Origin: Bradyrhizobium sp. URHD0069
GTDB taxonomy: Bacteria; Pseudomonadota; Alphaproteobacteria; Rhizobiales; Xanthobacteraceae
Direction of reading: 5' to 3'
Assembly (NCBI RefSeq): GCF_000701345.1
Contig: NZ_JNIJ01000031.1
Coordinates: forward strand, 1-64,000
DNA: 64,000 nt
The first letter of the stretch is position 1, and each line of letters begins with the position of its first letter. The notes below the pieces were generated by a model that saw nothing but the letters and a program-made list of their open reading frames with translations, had not been told where the DNA came from and searched no databases. The translations under genes were made by a program, and so were the position numbers. Below are positions 17,221 to 25,374 of this stretch, in pieces.

Positions 17221-17246
17221 TTCGGGCGCGCGTGAGCGCGCCCGAA
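17221..17246. terminator. Bidirectional hairpin between hss and acetoacetate decarboxylase
   Basis: TTCGGGCGCGC / GCGCGCCCGAA with a GTGA loop, a perfect 11-bp stem between convergent genes. It is followed by AT-richer DNA, so it can end transcription from both sides. Confidence 0.75.
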
Positions 17247-17256
17247 ATGATGGTGT

Positions 17257-17997
17257 TCATTTCTTCATATAATCGAACGCGACCGTCCCCAACCCGAGTG
17301 TCAGGTCGGCCTTGAAATGCAGGGCGGAGACGACCTCGCGCACTGGCAGTCGCGCCACATCCGCAAGCGCGTGCGGGAACAGGCCGAGCGCCGAGGGGCC
17401 GGTCCAGGCCTCTTTCAAGATGATGTCCTCGAGATTGAAGCGAACCAACTCGCAGATTCGTGGGCTGCCATCGACATGCGGAATGATCTTCAGGATGAAA
17501 TTCGGCGCCTTCATGCTCTTCAGCACGGTGTCATGATCGACGGGACGGTGCTTGTAACCCATGGTTCCGCTGACGCAGAGCACCGAACCGTAATGCAGCG
17601 ATCCCACCAGCACGTCGCTCTCGACTTCGATCTTCGGCGAAGCCCGCTTTTTGGGAAATCCCCACAATTCGCGGCCGCCCGCGATCGGCGCATCATCGTC
17701 GAGATACATTGCGTGGGTATAGGCACCGTCCTCGCCGTTGAGGCGGACCGGGATCACCTGTCCGGTTTCGGTGTAATCGCCGAAGCCGGTTGAGTCAGGC
17801 ATCCGGATGAATTCGTATTTCACAACGGGCTCGGTGACTTCGAGCGGCTCCGGGACCACAGCGGCGAGCGCTTCCGGATCGGTGCGATAGGTGATGACGA
17901 AATATTCCCGGTTGAAAAAACGATAAGGTCCCGGCGGGAAAGACGGGCTGGTGAGCGGCATCGAATAGGCGGTTCGCCGGACATCGTCGATCTTCAT
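17257..17997 (-). CDS. adc: Acetoacetate decarboxylase
   Basis: A 246-residue acetoacetate decarboxylase. WGFPKKRASPKIEVE places the adjacent lysines at 116-117, the Schiff-base lysine pair of the family. REYFVITYRTDPEALAAVVP and EPVVKYEFIRMP are other conserved segments. ATG 17997 follows GAGG by six bases; ATG 18009 is an in-frame alternative. The enzyme decarboxylates acetoacetate to acetone, or acts on related beta-keto acids. It is a single gene convergent with hss. Size and key residues agree with the family. Confidence 0.9.
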   Translation of the reverse strand: MKIDDVRRTAYSMPLTSPSFPPGPYRFFNREYFVITYRTDPEALAAVVPEPLEVTEPVVKYEFIRMPDSTGFGDYTETGQVIPVRLNGEDGAYTHAMYLDDDAPIAGGRELWGFPKKRASPKIEVESDVLVGSLHYGSVLCVSGTMGYKHRPVDHDTVLKSMKAPNFILKIIPHVDGSPRICELVRFNLEDIILKEAWTGPSALGLFPHALADVARLPVREVVSALHFKADLTLGLGTVAFDYMKK

Positions 17998-18113
17998 CTT
18001 CAGCCTCATGCGTCATCTGCGCTGCCGCGAGTTTCGAGGGCATTATGCGGCAGCCGGTGGCAACAATCGAGGCTGTAAAATCGGCAGCATGGATCACCTT
18101 GTCGTAGGCCCGC

Positions 18114-18243
18114 CGTCATTCCGGGGCGATGCTAACGGGTCCAGCCTCTGGTCGGCTCGATGACAGGCTCCGCATCGAACCCGGAATCTCGCGCCTCATC
18201 TCGGGATTCCGTGTTCATCGCTGCGCGATGCCCCGGAATGACG
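18114..18243. repeat. Intergenic inverted-repeat element, Bradyrhizobium type
   Basis: Perfect 14-bp ends CGTCATTCCGGGGC (18114-18127) and GCCCCGGAATGACG (18230-18243) enclose about 100 bp with internal GAACCCGGAATCTCG. This matches the well-known intergenic palindromic element of Bradyrhizobium/Rhodopseudomonas genomes and supports the taxonomic placement. Confidence 0.8.
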
Positions 18244-18246
18244 ATG

Positions 18247-18579
18247 CTACCTTTCCTTGATCGGCGAACCAGTCTTTTCAGCCGGAGCGGACGGCAGCAC
18301 AGGCGTCGCGCCCGCCTTCTGCGCGTCCGTATCGGGACGGGCAGGCTCAGGCGCCGGCGTCGTCGGGCGCTCGCCGCCGGGCTTCGACTCGGCGGGTGGG
18401 GAATTCTGCGGCGTGGGGCTGGGGGACGCTTGCAGCGGCGGCGTCGCCTGCGCCATCTGCGGATGGGCGGTCGTGAGCTGGATCAGCGCAAGCCCGGATA
18501 CAGTCAACCCAACCACGATCAAGGCGGCCGCGATGAGGATATCCTCCCTGTAAACGCGTTTTCTTTTCTCCGGGGACAT
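18247..18579 (-). CDS. Single-pass membrane protein with Pro-rich tail
   Basis: A 110-residue protein: a basic N-terminus (MSPEKRKRVYRED), one hydrophobic segment (ILIAAALIVVGLTVSGLAL) and a low-complexity Pro/Ala/Glu tail that should lie in the periplasm. No family recognised. It follows the WD40 gene by 78 bp on the same strand and could be the tail of the zinc operon, but a link is not evident. Start by ATG 18579; an upstream ATG at 18612 would add 11 residues. Confidence 0.6.
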   Translation of the reverse strand: MSPEKRKRVYREDILIAAALIVVGLTVSGLALIQLTTAHPQMAQATPPLQASPSPTPQNSPPAESKPGGERPTTPAPEPARPDTDAQKAGATPVLPSAPAEKTGSPIKER

Positions 18580-18657
18580 CTTGTTCACCGCGCAATCATT
18601 TCGCGGCGTCAACGGCCAGAGGCCCGTATTGTTCCCGCCGGGAACAATGATCGCCGG

Positions 18658-19677
18658 CTAAAGCTCCAGCAGGCCTGCGTCGCCGTCCTCGGCGGCGAAC
18701 GCCAGCAGCGTGCCTTTGCCGTTCCAGGCCAACGCCGAAACCGGCGCGGTGCCGTTCCGACGCACCAGAATTTCCGCGCCATCGTCGATCCGCATCATCA
18801 GGATAGTGCCGTCGCTGTAGCCCGCGGCGAGGATATCATGCTTCGGATGGCAGGCGACCACGGCAACGCGCGCCTGCAGCGGCGCCAGCATTGCAGGCTC
18901 CTTGCCCATCGGGCCGTCCTTGCTGCCGAACGGCCACATGATGACGGTATCGGCGCCCGAGGTCGCCAGGGCCTTGCCGCCGACGCTCCACGACATCGAG
19001 CGGACGCGTCCGGGATAACCGGTCATACGCATGTGGCGGTTGTCCGCCAACCGCCAGCCATGCAGCGCCGGCTCATGCATCGTGCTGACCAGAAACTTGT
19101 TGTCCGGGCTGAACGCGACGCCGAGATGCGAGCCGGCCCACCCCAGAAACTCTGGCTGGGCTGCCATGTTGGGAAACCACAAGGTCACGCCGTTATAATG
19201 CGCGACTGCGAGCCGCAAGCCCTTCGGCGCGAACGCCAGCCCGCCGACGGTCGAGGGCACATCTAGGGATTTTTCCTCACGCTTGCCACTGCGGACAAAG
19301 GCGGTCTTCCCCGCCGACCACGCCACCGCGCCATCGGGATGAAGGGCGACATTGTCGATCCAGCGCCGTTTTGCGTCGGTCGCGATGAGCGCGACCTCGC
19401 CGCTTGCGCTGAACGCAACCAGCTTGCCGTCATCGCCGCCCATGACGATGCGTCCGCCGTCGGATGCCGCGCACATGATGCCGCCACCGTGGACGGCGAC
19501 CGGCGAAACCTCAGCCTCCCCGCCCACCACAAAGACGTTTTCCTCGGCGCCGACGAAGGCTGCGCTGTCGCCGAGAAAATGCACCGACGTCACGGGCATG
19601 CCGATCTTGACCGGGCGCACGCGGTCGATAACGGAAGCGATGGAGGCCGAATTGTCGCCGGGATCGAACTCTTTCAT
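18658..19677 (-). CDS. WD40-repeat protein linked to CobW
   Basis: A 339-residue beta-propeller protein with several degenerate WD40 repeats, e.g. VTSVHFLGDSAAFVGAEE, NVALHPDGAVAWSAGKT, LAFAPKGLRLAVAHYNGVTL and VSALAWNGKGTLLAFAAEDG. No signal peptide. Its ATG overlaps the stop of the CobW gene (TGATG), so it is translated with it; a GTG three bases upstream is also possible. The pairing with CobW in a zinc operon suggests an accessory or scaffolding role; no enzymatic motif is visible. Confidence 0.85.
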   Translation of the reverse strand: MKEFDPGDNSASIASVIDRVRPVKIGMPVTSVHFLGDSAAFVGAEENVFVVGGEAEVSPVAVHGGGIMCAASDGGRIVMGGDDGKLVAFSASGEVALIATDAKRRWIDNVALHPDGAVAWSAGKTAFVRSGKREEKSLDVPSTVGGLAFAPKGLRLAVAHYNGVTLWFPNMAAQPEFLGWAGSHLGVAFSPDNKFLVSTMHEPALHGWRLADNRHMRMTGYPGRVRSMSWSVGGKALATSGADTVIMWPFGSKDGPMGKEPAMLAPLQARVAVVACHPKHDILAAGYSDGTILMMRIDDGAEILVRRNGTAPVSALAWNGKGTLLAFAAEDGDAGLLEL

Positions 19678-20726
19678 CACGTGGTAATGCAGCTCTCGAA
19701 GCCGTCGCGGATGGTCTGCTCGGGCAATTCGCGGCCGATGAAGACGAGGCGGCTCTCGCGCGGTTCGCCTTCCTTCCAGGCCCGCTGGTGATCGCCCTCG
19801 AGCATCATGTGGACGCCCTGGAAGACATAGCGGTCGTCATCGTCGCTGAAGGCAAGAATACCCTTCGAGCGCAAGATCTTCTGGCCTTCGCTGGCGACCA
19901 GGTTTTGCAGCCAGGGCATGAATTTGGTGGGATCGAGCGGCTTATCCGATCGCAGCGACAGCGATTGCATCTCCTCGTCGTGATAGTGCTTCGGGCCGCC
20001 ATGGCTGTGGCCGTGATCGTTGTGGTGATGATGGCCATCGTGGTGATCGTGATGATCGTGGTCGTCGCCGCCGTCCAGGAATTCCGGTTCGATTTCGAGG
20101 ATCCGATCGAGATCGAATGCGCCGCGCTCCAGCACGTCGGACAACGCGACCTGACAACGCTCGGTGCGATGCAGCTTGGCATAGGGATTGATGCCGCGAA
20201 TCCGGGCCTCGACTTCGGCGAGTTCCGCCTTGGTGACGAGGTCGGTCTTGTTGAGCACGATGACGTCGGCGAACGCGATCTGGTTCTTGGCTTCTGGCGC
20301 GTCCTTCAAGCGATCGTTCAGCCATTTGGCGTCGGCGACCGTCACCACGGCGTCGAGCCGCGCATTCTTCTGAACGTCCTCGTCGACGAAGAAGGTCTGC
20401 GCCACCGGCGCCGGATCGGCGAGGCCGGTGGTCTCGACGATGATGGCGTCGAATTTGCCCCTGCGCTTCATCAAGCCATCAAGGATCCGCACGAGATCGC
20501 CGCGCACGGTGCAGCAGATGCAGCCATTGTTCATTTCGAAGACTTCTTCGTCGGCGCCGATGATCAGATCGTTGTCGATGCCGATCTCGCCAAATTCATT
20601 GACGATGACGGCGTATTTCTTGCCGTGATTTTCCGACAGAATGCGATTGAGAAGCGTGGTCTTGCCGGCGCCGAGATAGCCGGTCAGCACGGTCACGGGA
20701 ATTTTTTGGGACGTCAATTCTGGCAT
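19677..20726 (-). CDS. CobW/COG0523 GTPase, zinc metallochaperone type
   Basis: A 349-residue G3E GTPase. GYLGAGKTT (residues 16-24) is the Walker A, the metal site CICC is at 69-72 (GCICC), NKTD is the guanine motif, and a His/Asp-rich stretch (HDHHDHHDGHHHHNDHGHSH) precedes the C-terminal domain. Such proteins insert or allocate Zn under scarcity. ATG 20726 follows GGAG. It lies 51 bp downstream of the zinc-binding protein gene in a unit behind a Zur box, which supports zinc rather than cobalt or nitrile-hydratase functions. Confidence 0.9.
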   Translation of the reverse strand: MPELTSQKIPVTVLTGYLGAGKTTLLNRILSENHGKKYAVIVNEFGEIGIDNDLIIGADEEVFEMNNGCICCTVRGDLVRILDGLMKRRGKFDAIIVETTGLADPAPVAQTFFVDEDVQKNARLDAVVTVADAKWLNDRLKDAPEAKNQIAFADVIVLNKTDLVTKAELAEVEARIRGINPYAKLHRTERCQVALSDVLERGAFDLDRILEIEPEFLDGGDDHDHHDHHDGHHHHNDHGHSHGGPKHYHDEEMQSLSLRSDKPLDPTKFMPWLQNLVASEGQKILRSKGILAFSDDDDRYVFQGVHMMLEGDHQRAWKEGEPRESRLVFIGRELPEQTIRDGFESCITT

Positions 20727-20777
20727 AATAACTCCGGAGCGGTATTCGCGGCGCACGGCAGCAGGGAGGCCCCTGCC

Positions 20778-21653
20778 CTAGTTCGAAAGCGCGCTCGTCA
20801 GGGCCTTTATATTGTGCCTGACCATATCAATGTAAGTGGGGGCATCGCCCTTTTCGCCGGTCAGGCTGTCGGAATACAGCGTTCCGCCGATCCTGGCGCC
20901 GGTCTCGGCCGAGATCCGGCGCATCAGCCGCGGATCGCTGATGTTTTCAAGAAAGACCGCCGGGACTTTCGAGGCTTTTATCTGCGTGATGATCCCTGCG
21001 ATGTCGCGGGCGCTGGCCTCGGATTCGGTGGAAACGCCTAACGGCGCGATGAATGCGATGCCATAGGCGGCGGCAAAATAGCCGAAGGAACCATGGCTCG
21101 AGATCACCTTGCGCCGCGCTTGCGGAATTTGCGCGATGGCCTCGCGCACCTCGCGATCGAGCGCATCGAGTTTTGCCAGATACGCATCTGCATTGGCACG
21201 ATAGATCGCGGCTCCCGTTGGGTCGGCGGCAACAAGCGCGTCGCGGATATTGGCGACATATGTCCTGGCGTTGGCGACCGATTGCCAGGCATGCGGATCG
21301 GCATCGCCGCCGACCTTATGCGGCGCGATGCCTTTGGTCGCCGTCACGATGGCGGCCTTGCCGCCTGAGGATTGCACCAGCCGCGGCAGCCAGCCCTCCA
21401 GACCGAGGCCGTTGATGACGACGAGCTTCGCGCCCGCGATCTTCTTCGCATCCACCGGCGCCGGGGTATAGACGTGCACGTCGCCATCGGGCCCCACCAA
21501 CGACGTCACGCTGACCCGCTCGCCCCCGACATTTTTTGCGAAATCGCCGAGGATCGAAAAGCTGGCGACGGCGTTCAGCCGATCCTGCGCGCGCAGCGGC
21601 GCAGCCGCCGCCATGAGGATCAGACAGATCAGCCACAGTTGAAAACGCCGCAT
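20778..21653 (-). CDS. Zinc ABC transporter substrate-binding protein
   Basis: A 291-residue periplasmic binding protein of cluster A-I (ZnuA/AztC). The signal peptide is RRFQLWLICLILMAAAAPLR with cleavage near AQD. Metal ligands are suggested by GDVHVYTPAP, DPHAWQSV, SSHGSFGYFAAAYG and the late D near TLYSDSL. Unlike E. coli ZnuA there is no long His-rich loop, which resembles AztC. Gene order ATPase-permease-binding protein-CobW on one strand with 5-50 bp gaps indicates one operon. Confidence 0.88.
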   Translation of the reverse strand: MRRFQLWLICLILMAAAAPLRAQDRLNAVASFSILGDFAKNVGGERVSVTSLVGPDGDVHVYTPAPVDAKKIAGAKLVVINGLGLEGWLPRLVQSSGGKAAIVTATKGIAPHKVGGDADPHAWQSVANARTYVANIRDALVAADPTGAAIYRANADAYLAKLDALDREVREAIAQIPQARRKVISSHGSFGYFAAAYGIAFIAPLGVSTESEASARDIAGIITQIKASKVPAVFLENISDPRLMRRISAETGARIGGTLYSDSLTGEKGDAPTYIDMVRHNIKALTSALSN

Positions 21654-21664
21654 CGTGTTCGCCC

Positions 21665-22534
21665 TTATGCTTCGAGATGGCGCCCGGGAAATATCTGCCT
21701 GAACAGGCCACTGACGCTGCCGAACACCACAGAGCCAACATACAGCACCGCCGCCACCAGAATGATCGCGGGCCCCGACGGCAGCCCGGTTTGAAACGAC
21801 AGCACTAGTCCGGCGTAGCCCGAAACAATCGCGCTCGCGACCGCGATGCAGATCATGCCGGTGATATCGCGTGACCAGAACCGCGCGATGCCCGCGGGCA
21901 GGATCATCAACCCGACCGCCAGCAAGGTGCCGAGCGCGTGAAAGCCATTGACCAGGTTGATGACGACCAGCGCCAGAAACGCCAGGTGCGCCGGCGCACC
22001 GGCACGGCTCACCGTACGCAGGAATACCGGATCGACGCTTTCGATCACCAGCGGGCGATAGATCACCGCCAGCACGATCATCGTAATGGTGGCGTTGAAG
22101 GCGATGACCAGCAGGGTCTGGTCGTCCATCGCCAGGATGTTGCCGAACAACACGTGCAGGAGATCGATATTGGTGCCCTTGATCGAGACGATGGTGACAC
22201 CGAGCGCCAGCGACACCAGATAGAAGGTGGCCAGAGAGGCGTCTTCTTTCAGTTCGGTGGTGCGCGACACGACGCCCGCGAGGATCGCGACCGTAAAGCC
22301 CGCGATCAATCCACCCGTCGTCATCGCGAACAGATTGAGGCCAGATAGTAGGAAGCCGATTGCCGCCCCGGGCAGGATCGCATGCGCCATCGCATCGCCG
22401 ACCAGGCTCATTCGCCGCAGCATCAGAAACACGCCGATCGGCGCGCCGCCCAGCGCCAGCGCGATCACCGCCGCAAGCGCCCGGCGCATGAATTCGAATT
22501 CGGTGAAAGGCGCTACCAGCGCGTCATAGATCAT
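21665..22534 (-). CDS. Zinc ABC transporter permease
   Basis: A 289-residue membrane protein of the ZnuB/MntB family with about eight hydrophobic segments. It starts MIYDALVAPFTEFEFMRRAL; LALGGAPIGVFLMLRRMSLVGDA and GFHALGTLLAVGLMILPAG are family segments. It lies five bases after the ATPase stop and 11 bp before the binding-protein gene. It forms the membrane channel of the importer. Confidence 0.88.
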   Translation of the reverse strand: MIYDALVAPFTEFEFMRRALAAVIALALGGAPIGVFLMLRRMSLVGDAMAHAILPGAAIGFLLSGLNLFAMTTGGLIAGFTVAILAGVVSRTTELKEDASLATFYLVSLALGVTIVSIKGTNIDLLHVLFGNILAMDDQTLLVIAFNATITMIVLAVIYRPLVIESVDPVFLRTVSRAGAPAHLAFLALVVINLVNGFHALGTLLAVGLMILPAGIARFWSRDITGMICIAVASAIVSGYAGLVLSFQTGLPSGPAIILVAAVLYVGSVVFGSVSGLFRQIFPGRHLEA

Positions 22535-22539
22535 CACGG

Positions 22540-23298
22540 TCAGGCGGCCCGCGAAGGCATATCGCCCACCGCACAGGCGGCGGCGCTGTCGTCGAACGCT
22601 TCGCACATCCGCCGCGCTTCCAGAAGGTTGTCCGCGCTCAACACGTCGGCGGTTGCGCCCCAGGCGACCTTCCCCCGCGCCAGCAGCAAGGTTTCGGGGA
22701 AGTTGGCGCGGACCAGATCCATGTCGTGCAGCGCCGCCAGCACGGTGCGCTTCTCGGCGTGCCAGTGCCGCACCAGCGCCAGCAGATCGGCCGAGGTCCT
22801 GGTGTCGATGGCGTTGAAGGGTTCGTCCAGCACGATCAGGCGCGCGTCCTGCAACAGCACCCGCGCAAACAGCATCCGCTGCATCTGCCCGCCCGACAGC
22901 GTACCGATGGTGCGGTTCTCAAAGCCGTTGAGGCCGACGGCCGCGAGCGCCTGCGCAATCTTCTCTCGCTCCACCTTGCCCATGCCGCCGAAAAACCCGG
23001 TCGAGCGCCAGAGCCCGGTGCCGACCAAATCGAACACCGAGATCGGAAAGCTGCGGTCGATATCGGTCGTCTGCGGTAGATAGGCGATATCCCGGATATT
23101 GAGACCGCCTGTTATGATCGACCCCGCAAGGGGTTTGAGAATGCCGACGATACCGCGAAACAGCGTTGATTTGCCGGCGCCGTTGGGCCCGACGATTGCG
23201 AGCAGCGCGCCGGGGGCGACTTCGCCGGAGAGGTGGTGCACCGCCGGGTGCCGGTCGTAGCCCAGCGTGACGTCACGGAATTGCAATTGCGCAGCCAT
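22540..23298 (-). CDS. Zinc ABC transporter ATP-binding protein
   Basis: A 252-residue ATPase starting MAAQLQFRDVTLGYDRHP. GPNGAGKST is the Walker A, LSGGQMQRMLFARVL the signature, LIVLDEPFNAID the Walker B, followed by the H-loop (ALHDMDL). The C-terminus carries CEAFDDSAAACAVGD with several cysteines, as in AztA-like proteins. Its ATG lies three bases from the stop of the small His-rich ORF upstream, so the two are coupled. Confidence 0.9.
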   Translation of the reverse strand: MAAQLQFRDVTLGYDRHPAVHHLSGEVAPGALLAIVGPNGAGKSTLFRGIVGILKPLAGSIITGGLNIRDIAYLPQTTDIDRSFPISVFDLVGTGLWRSTGFFGGMGKVEREKIAQALAAVGLNGFENRTIGTLSGGQMQRMLFARVLLQDARLIVLDEPFNAIDTRTSADLLALVRHWHAEKRTVLAALHDMDLVRANFPETLLLARGKVAWGATADVLSADNLLEARRMCEAFDDSAAACAVGDMPSRAA

Positions 23299-23300
23299 GC

Positions 23301-23483
23301 TCACCTCATTGCCAGGAGCACGAAAACCCACAGGCCGGCGCTGACGGCAAGCGCAGCAGCCAGCCGTGAGATGACAGGCATGCGCAGGATCGACCAGGGT
23401 GCGGCTTGCGGCGGATGCGGCGAAGCCGGCCCGTGACTGTGGACGTGCCCGTGTCCGTGGCTGTGGGGCTGGGAGGGAACCAT
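23301..23483 (-). CDS. Small His-rich membrane peptide leading the zinc operon
   Basis: A 60-residue protein: an N-terminal His/Gly/Pro segment (SHGHGHVHSHGPASPHPPQ) and one C-terminal transmembrane helix (RLAAALAVSAGLWVFVLLAM). The Zur box ends six bases before its ATG, and the ABC ATPase gene starts right after its stop. No Shine-Dalgarno is visible, so the transcript may be leaderless or start within the operator. Histidine content and place suggest membrane-bound zinc capture or buffering. I know no named family for it. Confidence 0.65.
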   Translation of the reverse strand: MVPSQPHSHGHGHVHSHGPASPHPPQAAPWSILRMPVISRLAAALAVSAGLWVFVLLAMR

Positions 23484-23489
23484 CCGAGA

Positions 23490-23506
23490 ATGTTATATTA
23501 TAACAT
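23490..23506. promoter_or_regulatory. Zur box upstream of the zinc operon
   Basis: ATGTTATATTATAACAT is a 17-bp palindrome, perfect around the central T, and matches the known Zur operator (GTTATA-TATAAC core). It lies immediately upstream of the His-rich peptide and zinc ABC genes. Zn-loaded Zur would block transcription, so the operon should be expressed under zinc shortage. Confidence 0.88.
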
Positions 23507-23724
23507 AATCCGTGTCCACCGAGGCCGCTATGGCCTCCCCCCAATTACCATCACAATCGCGGCTGGCAGAACCGGTCCCGCAGCACCAGCCGCTGAAAAG
23601 CCGCTGGAAGGTGAGCAGCGCCCCTGGGGCGGCCCGCCGCCGGCCCGATGGAGGCCAGCCAAATGGAAGAGTGACGAGACCATGCGGGTCTCAAGGATGC
23701 GGGTCTCATGGATGCGGGGATTGC

Positions 23725-24099
23725 TCACGTCAGATAGCGAACCAGCGCAATACCGGCGAACAAGCCCAAGATCGAAAACGCCACCGAACCCAGCACGTAG
23801 AACAGTGCAAGCCCGATCGCGCCGCGCTCATACAATAGCACTGCATCGAGCGAGAACGCCGAGAACGTGGTGTAGCCACCGAGCACGCCGGTCATCAAAA
23901 ACAGACGCCAGGGCTGCGACGCTTCACCCTTGAACGCGAGATAGCCCGCGATCAGGCCCATGATCGTCGAGCCGGTGATGTTGATGAGGAAGGTGCTGTA
24001 GGGAAACGCGGTGCCGATATAGCGTGCGCATACAAGGTTGACGATGTGGCGCAGCGACGAACCAAGACCGCCGCCGATAAAGACCAGGACATAGCTCAT
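23725..24099 (-). CDS. crcB: CrcB fluoride ion transporter
   Basis: A 124-residue four-helix membrane protein of the CrcB/Fluc family, which exports fluoride as a dual-topology dimer. GGGLGSSLRHIVN, FPYSTFLINITGSTIMGLI and GVLGGYTTFSAFSLD (the conserved GxxGxxTTFSTF region) are visible. ATG 24099 starts MSYVLVFIGG; the open frame upstream lacks support. No fluoride-riboswitch-like sequence was seen ahead of it. Confidence 0.92.
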   Translation of the reverse strand: MSYVLVFIGGGLGSSLRHIVNLVCARYIGTAFPYSTFLINITGSTIMGLIAGYLAFKGEASQPWRLFLMTGVLGGYTTFSAFSLDAVLLYERGAIGLALFYVLGSVAFSILGLFAGIALVRYLT

Positions 24100-24161
24100 C
24101 CAGCTTTTTCCCACGCCGCGCGGACCAAGCCCACCGGCTAAAGCATTTTCCCCTGCGGTGG

Positions 24162-24277
24162 CCTCATCCTTCGAGACGACGCGGAGTTTATCATCGGGCC
24201 GCGCGGAGCCTGTCATCGGGCGCGCGCATTCGCGCGACCCGTTGGCGCGGACCCGTTGGCGCCTCCCCAGGATGAGG
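24162..24277. repeat. Intergenic inverted-repeat element with tandem pieces
   Basis: CCTCATCCT (24162-24170) pairs with AGGATGAGG (24269-24277). Inside, ACCCGTTGGCGC occurs twice in tandem and CATCGGGC twice. This resembles the 'CCTCATCCTGAGGAG...AGGATGAGG' elements between Bradyrhizobium genes. It lies upstream of crcB. Confidence 0.65.
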
Positions 24278-24297
24278 TTCTAAACCCTCACCGCGGC

Positions 24298-24360
24298 AAC
24301 GCCGCACGTCTCGAACGGCGAGGCCATTGGATCCGCGATCGAGTCCACCTGCAGTTTGCT
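24298..24360. repeat. 63-bp dispersed repeat, copy 2
   Basis: Begins CAACGCCGCACGTCTCGAAC, identical over the first 20 bases to 8180-8199, then about 70-75% identical. Same orientation as copy 1; non-coding here. The stretch 24100-24496 otherwise holds only the inverted-repeat element and the sodB terminator. Confidence 0.6.
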
Positions 24361-24449
24361 CCAATCACGGGTTGTGCCGGAAGCCCGCGGCCGCCGCAAG
24401 GATCAGGACAAGGATCAGGACAAGATCAGGAAATGTCAAAACAAACGAA

Positions 24450-24476
24450 GGGGCGGCAGCTCAATGCCACCGCCCC
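24450..24476 (-). terminator. Terminator of sodB
   Basis: On the minus strand GGGGCGGTGG...CTGCCGCCCC forms a stem followed by TTCGTTTGTTTTG, a rho-independent terminator about 20 bp after the sodB stop. Confidence 0.75.
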
Positions 24477-24496
24477 GGGATAGTGCCTGATATTTA

Positions 24497-25093
24497 TCAG
24501 GCCTTTGAGAACAGCTGGTCGACATACTCCCAGTTGATCAGATGATCGACAAACGCCTTCAGGTAATCCGGACGGCGATTGCGGTAGTCGATGTAATAGG
24601 AGTGCTCCCAGACGTCGACGCCAAGGATCGGCGTCGCGCCATGCACCAGCGGGCTTTCGCCGTTGGGCGTCTTGGAGATTTCAAGCTTGCCGTTCTTGAC
24701 CGACAACCACGCCCAGCCCGAACCGAACTGGCCGACACCGGCGGCGGCGAAATCGGTCTTGAATTTCTCCAGCCCGCCGAGGTCCTCGGTGATCTTCTTT
24801 TCCAGACGGCCGGGCAACTTGGTGCCGCCGCCATTGGGCTTCATCCAGTTCCAGAAATGCAGGTGGTTGTAGTGCTGCCCGGCGTTGTTGAACAGCGGCG
24901 CATTCTTGCCGAACGAGCCTTTGACGATCTCCTCGAGAGATTTGCCCTCGAATTCAGTGCCCTTCAGCAGATTGTTGCCGTTGGTCACATAGGCCTGATG
25001 ATGCTTGTCGTGATGGTATTCCAGCGTTTCCTTCGACATATGGGGAGCAAGCGCGTCATAGGCGTAAGGAAGGTTGGGAAGCGTGAAGGTCAT
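24497..25093 (-). CDS. sodB: Iron (or Mn) superoxide dismutase
   Basis: A 198-residue Fe/Mn superoxide dismutase. MTFTLPNLPYAYDALAPHMS is the standard N-terminus; metal ligands are in EYHHDKHHQAY (H27-type), NNAGQHYNHLHFW (H), and DVWEHSYYIDY (D and H). The GSGWAWL segment and Q in QHYNH-type context resemble FeSOD; metal choice cannot be fixed from sequence alone. Cytoplasmic; no signal. It converts superoxide to peroxide and oxygen. Single gene with its own terminator. Confidence 0.95.
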   Translation of the reverse strand: MTFTLPNLPYAYDALAPHMSKETLEYHHDKHHQAYVTNGNNLLKGTEFEGKSLEEIVKGSFGKNAPLFNNAGQHYNHLHFWNWMKPNGGGTKLPGRLEKKITEDLGGLEKFKTDFAAAGVGQFGSGWAWLSVKNGKLEISKTPNGESPLVHGATPILGVDVWEHSYYIDYRNRRPDYLKAFVDHLINWEYVDQLFSKA

Positions 25094-25374
25094 GGGGTGA
25101 TGTCCGCAATGATGGGAGACGTAGCTTAACGGGAACTCTTATAGAAGGTTCCACCGGTCTTAAACACCGCAATCTGGGAAACGCGGGGCGGGAGTGCCCG
25201 GCACGTTGCCACAGAACTCATGGCGGGCGGCCCCTCAATCGCAAATCTGCCCTGCGGTCGAAGAATTGTGCGGAGCCCCCGAAAAGTTGCCTGTCTCGAT
25301 CGCGGAATCGGTGACTCCCCCTGCGTGCAGCGCGTATGAGGGGAGCACGCGGCGCGCCGGAGGTTGAGGGTGGA

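Noticed and set aside
24100..24300. Fluoride riboswitch upstream of crcB
   Set aside because: No GGCGAUGGNGUUCGCC-like consensus was seen; the region is filled by repeat elements.
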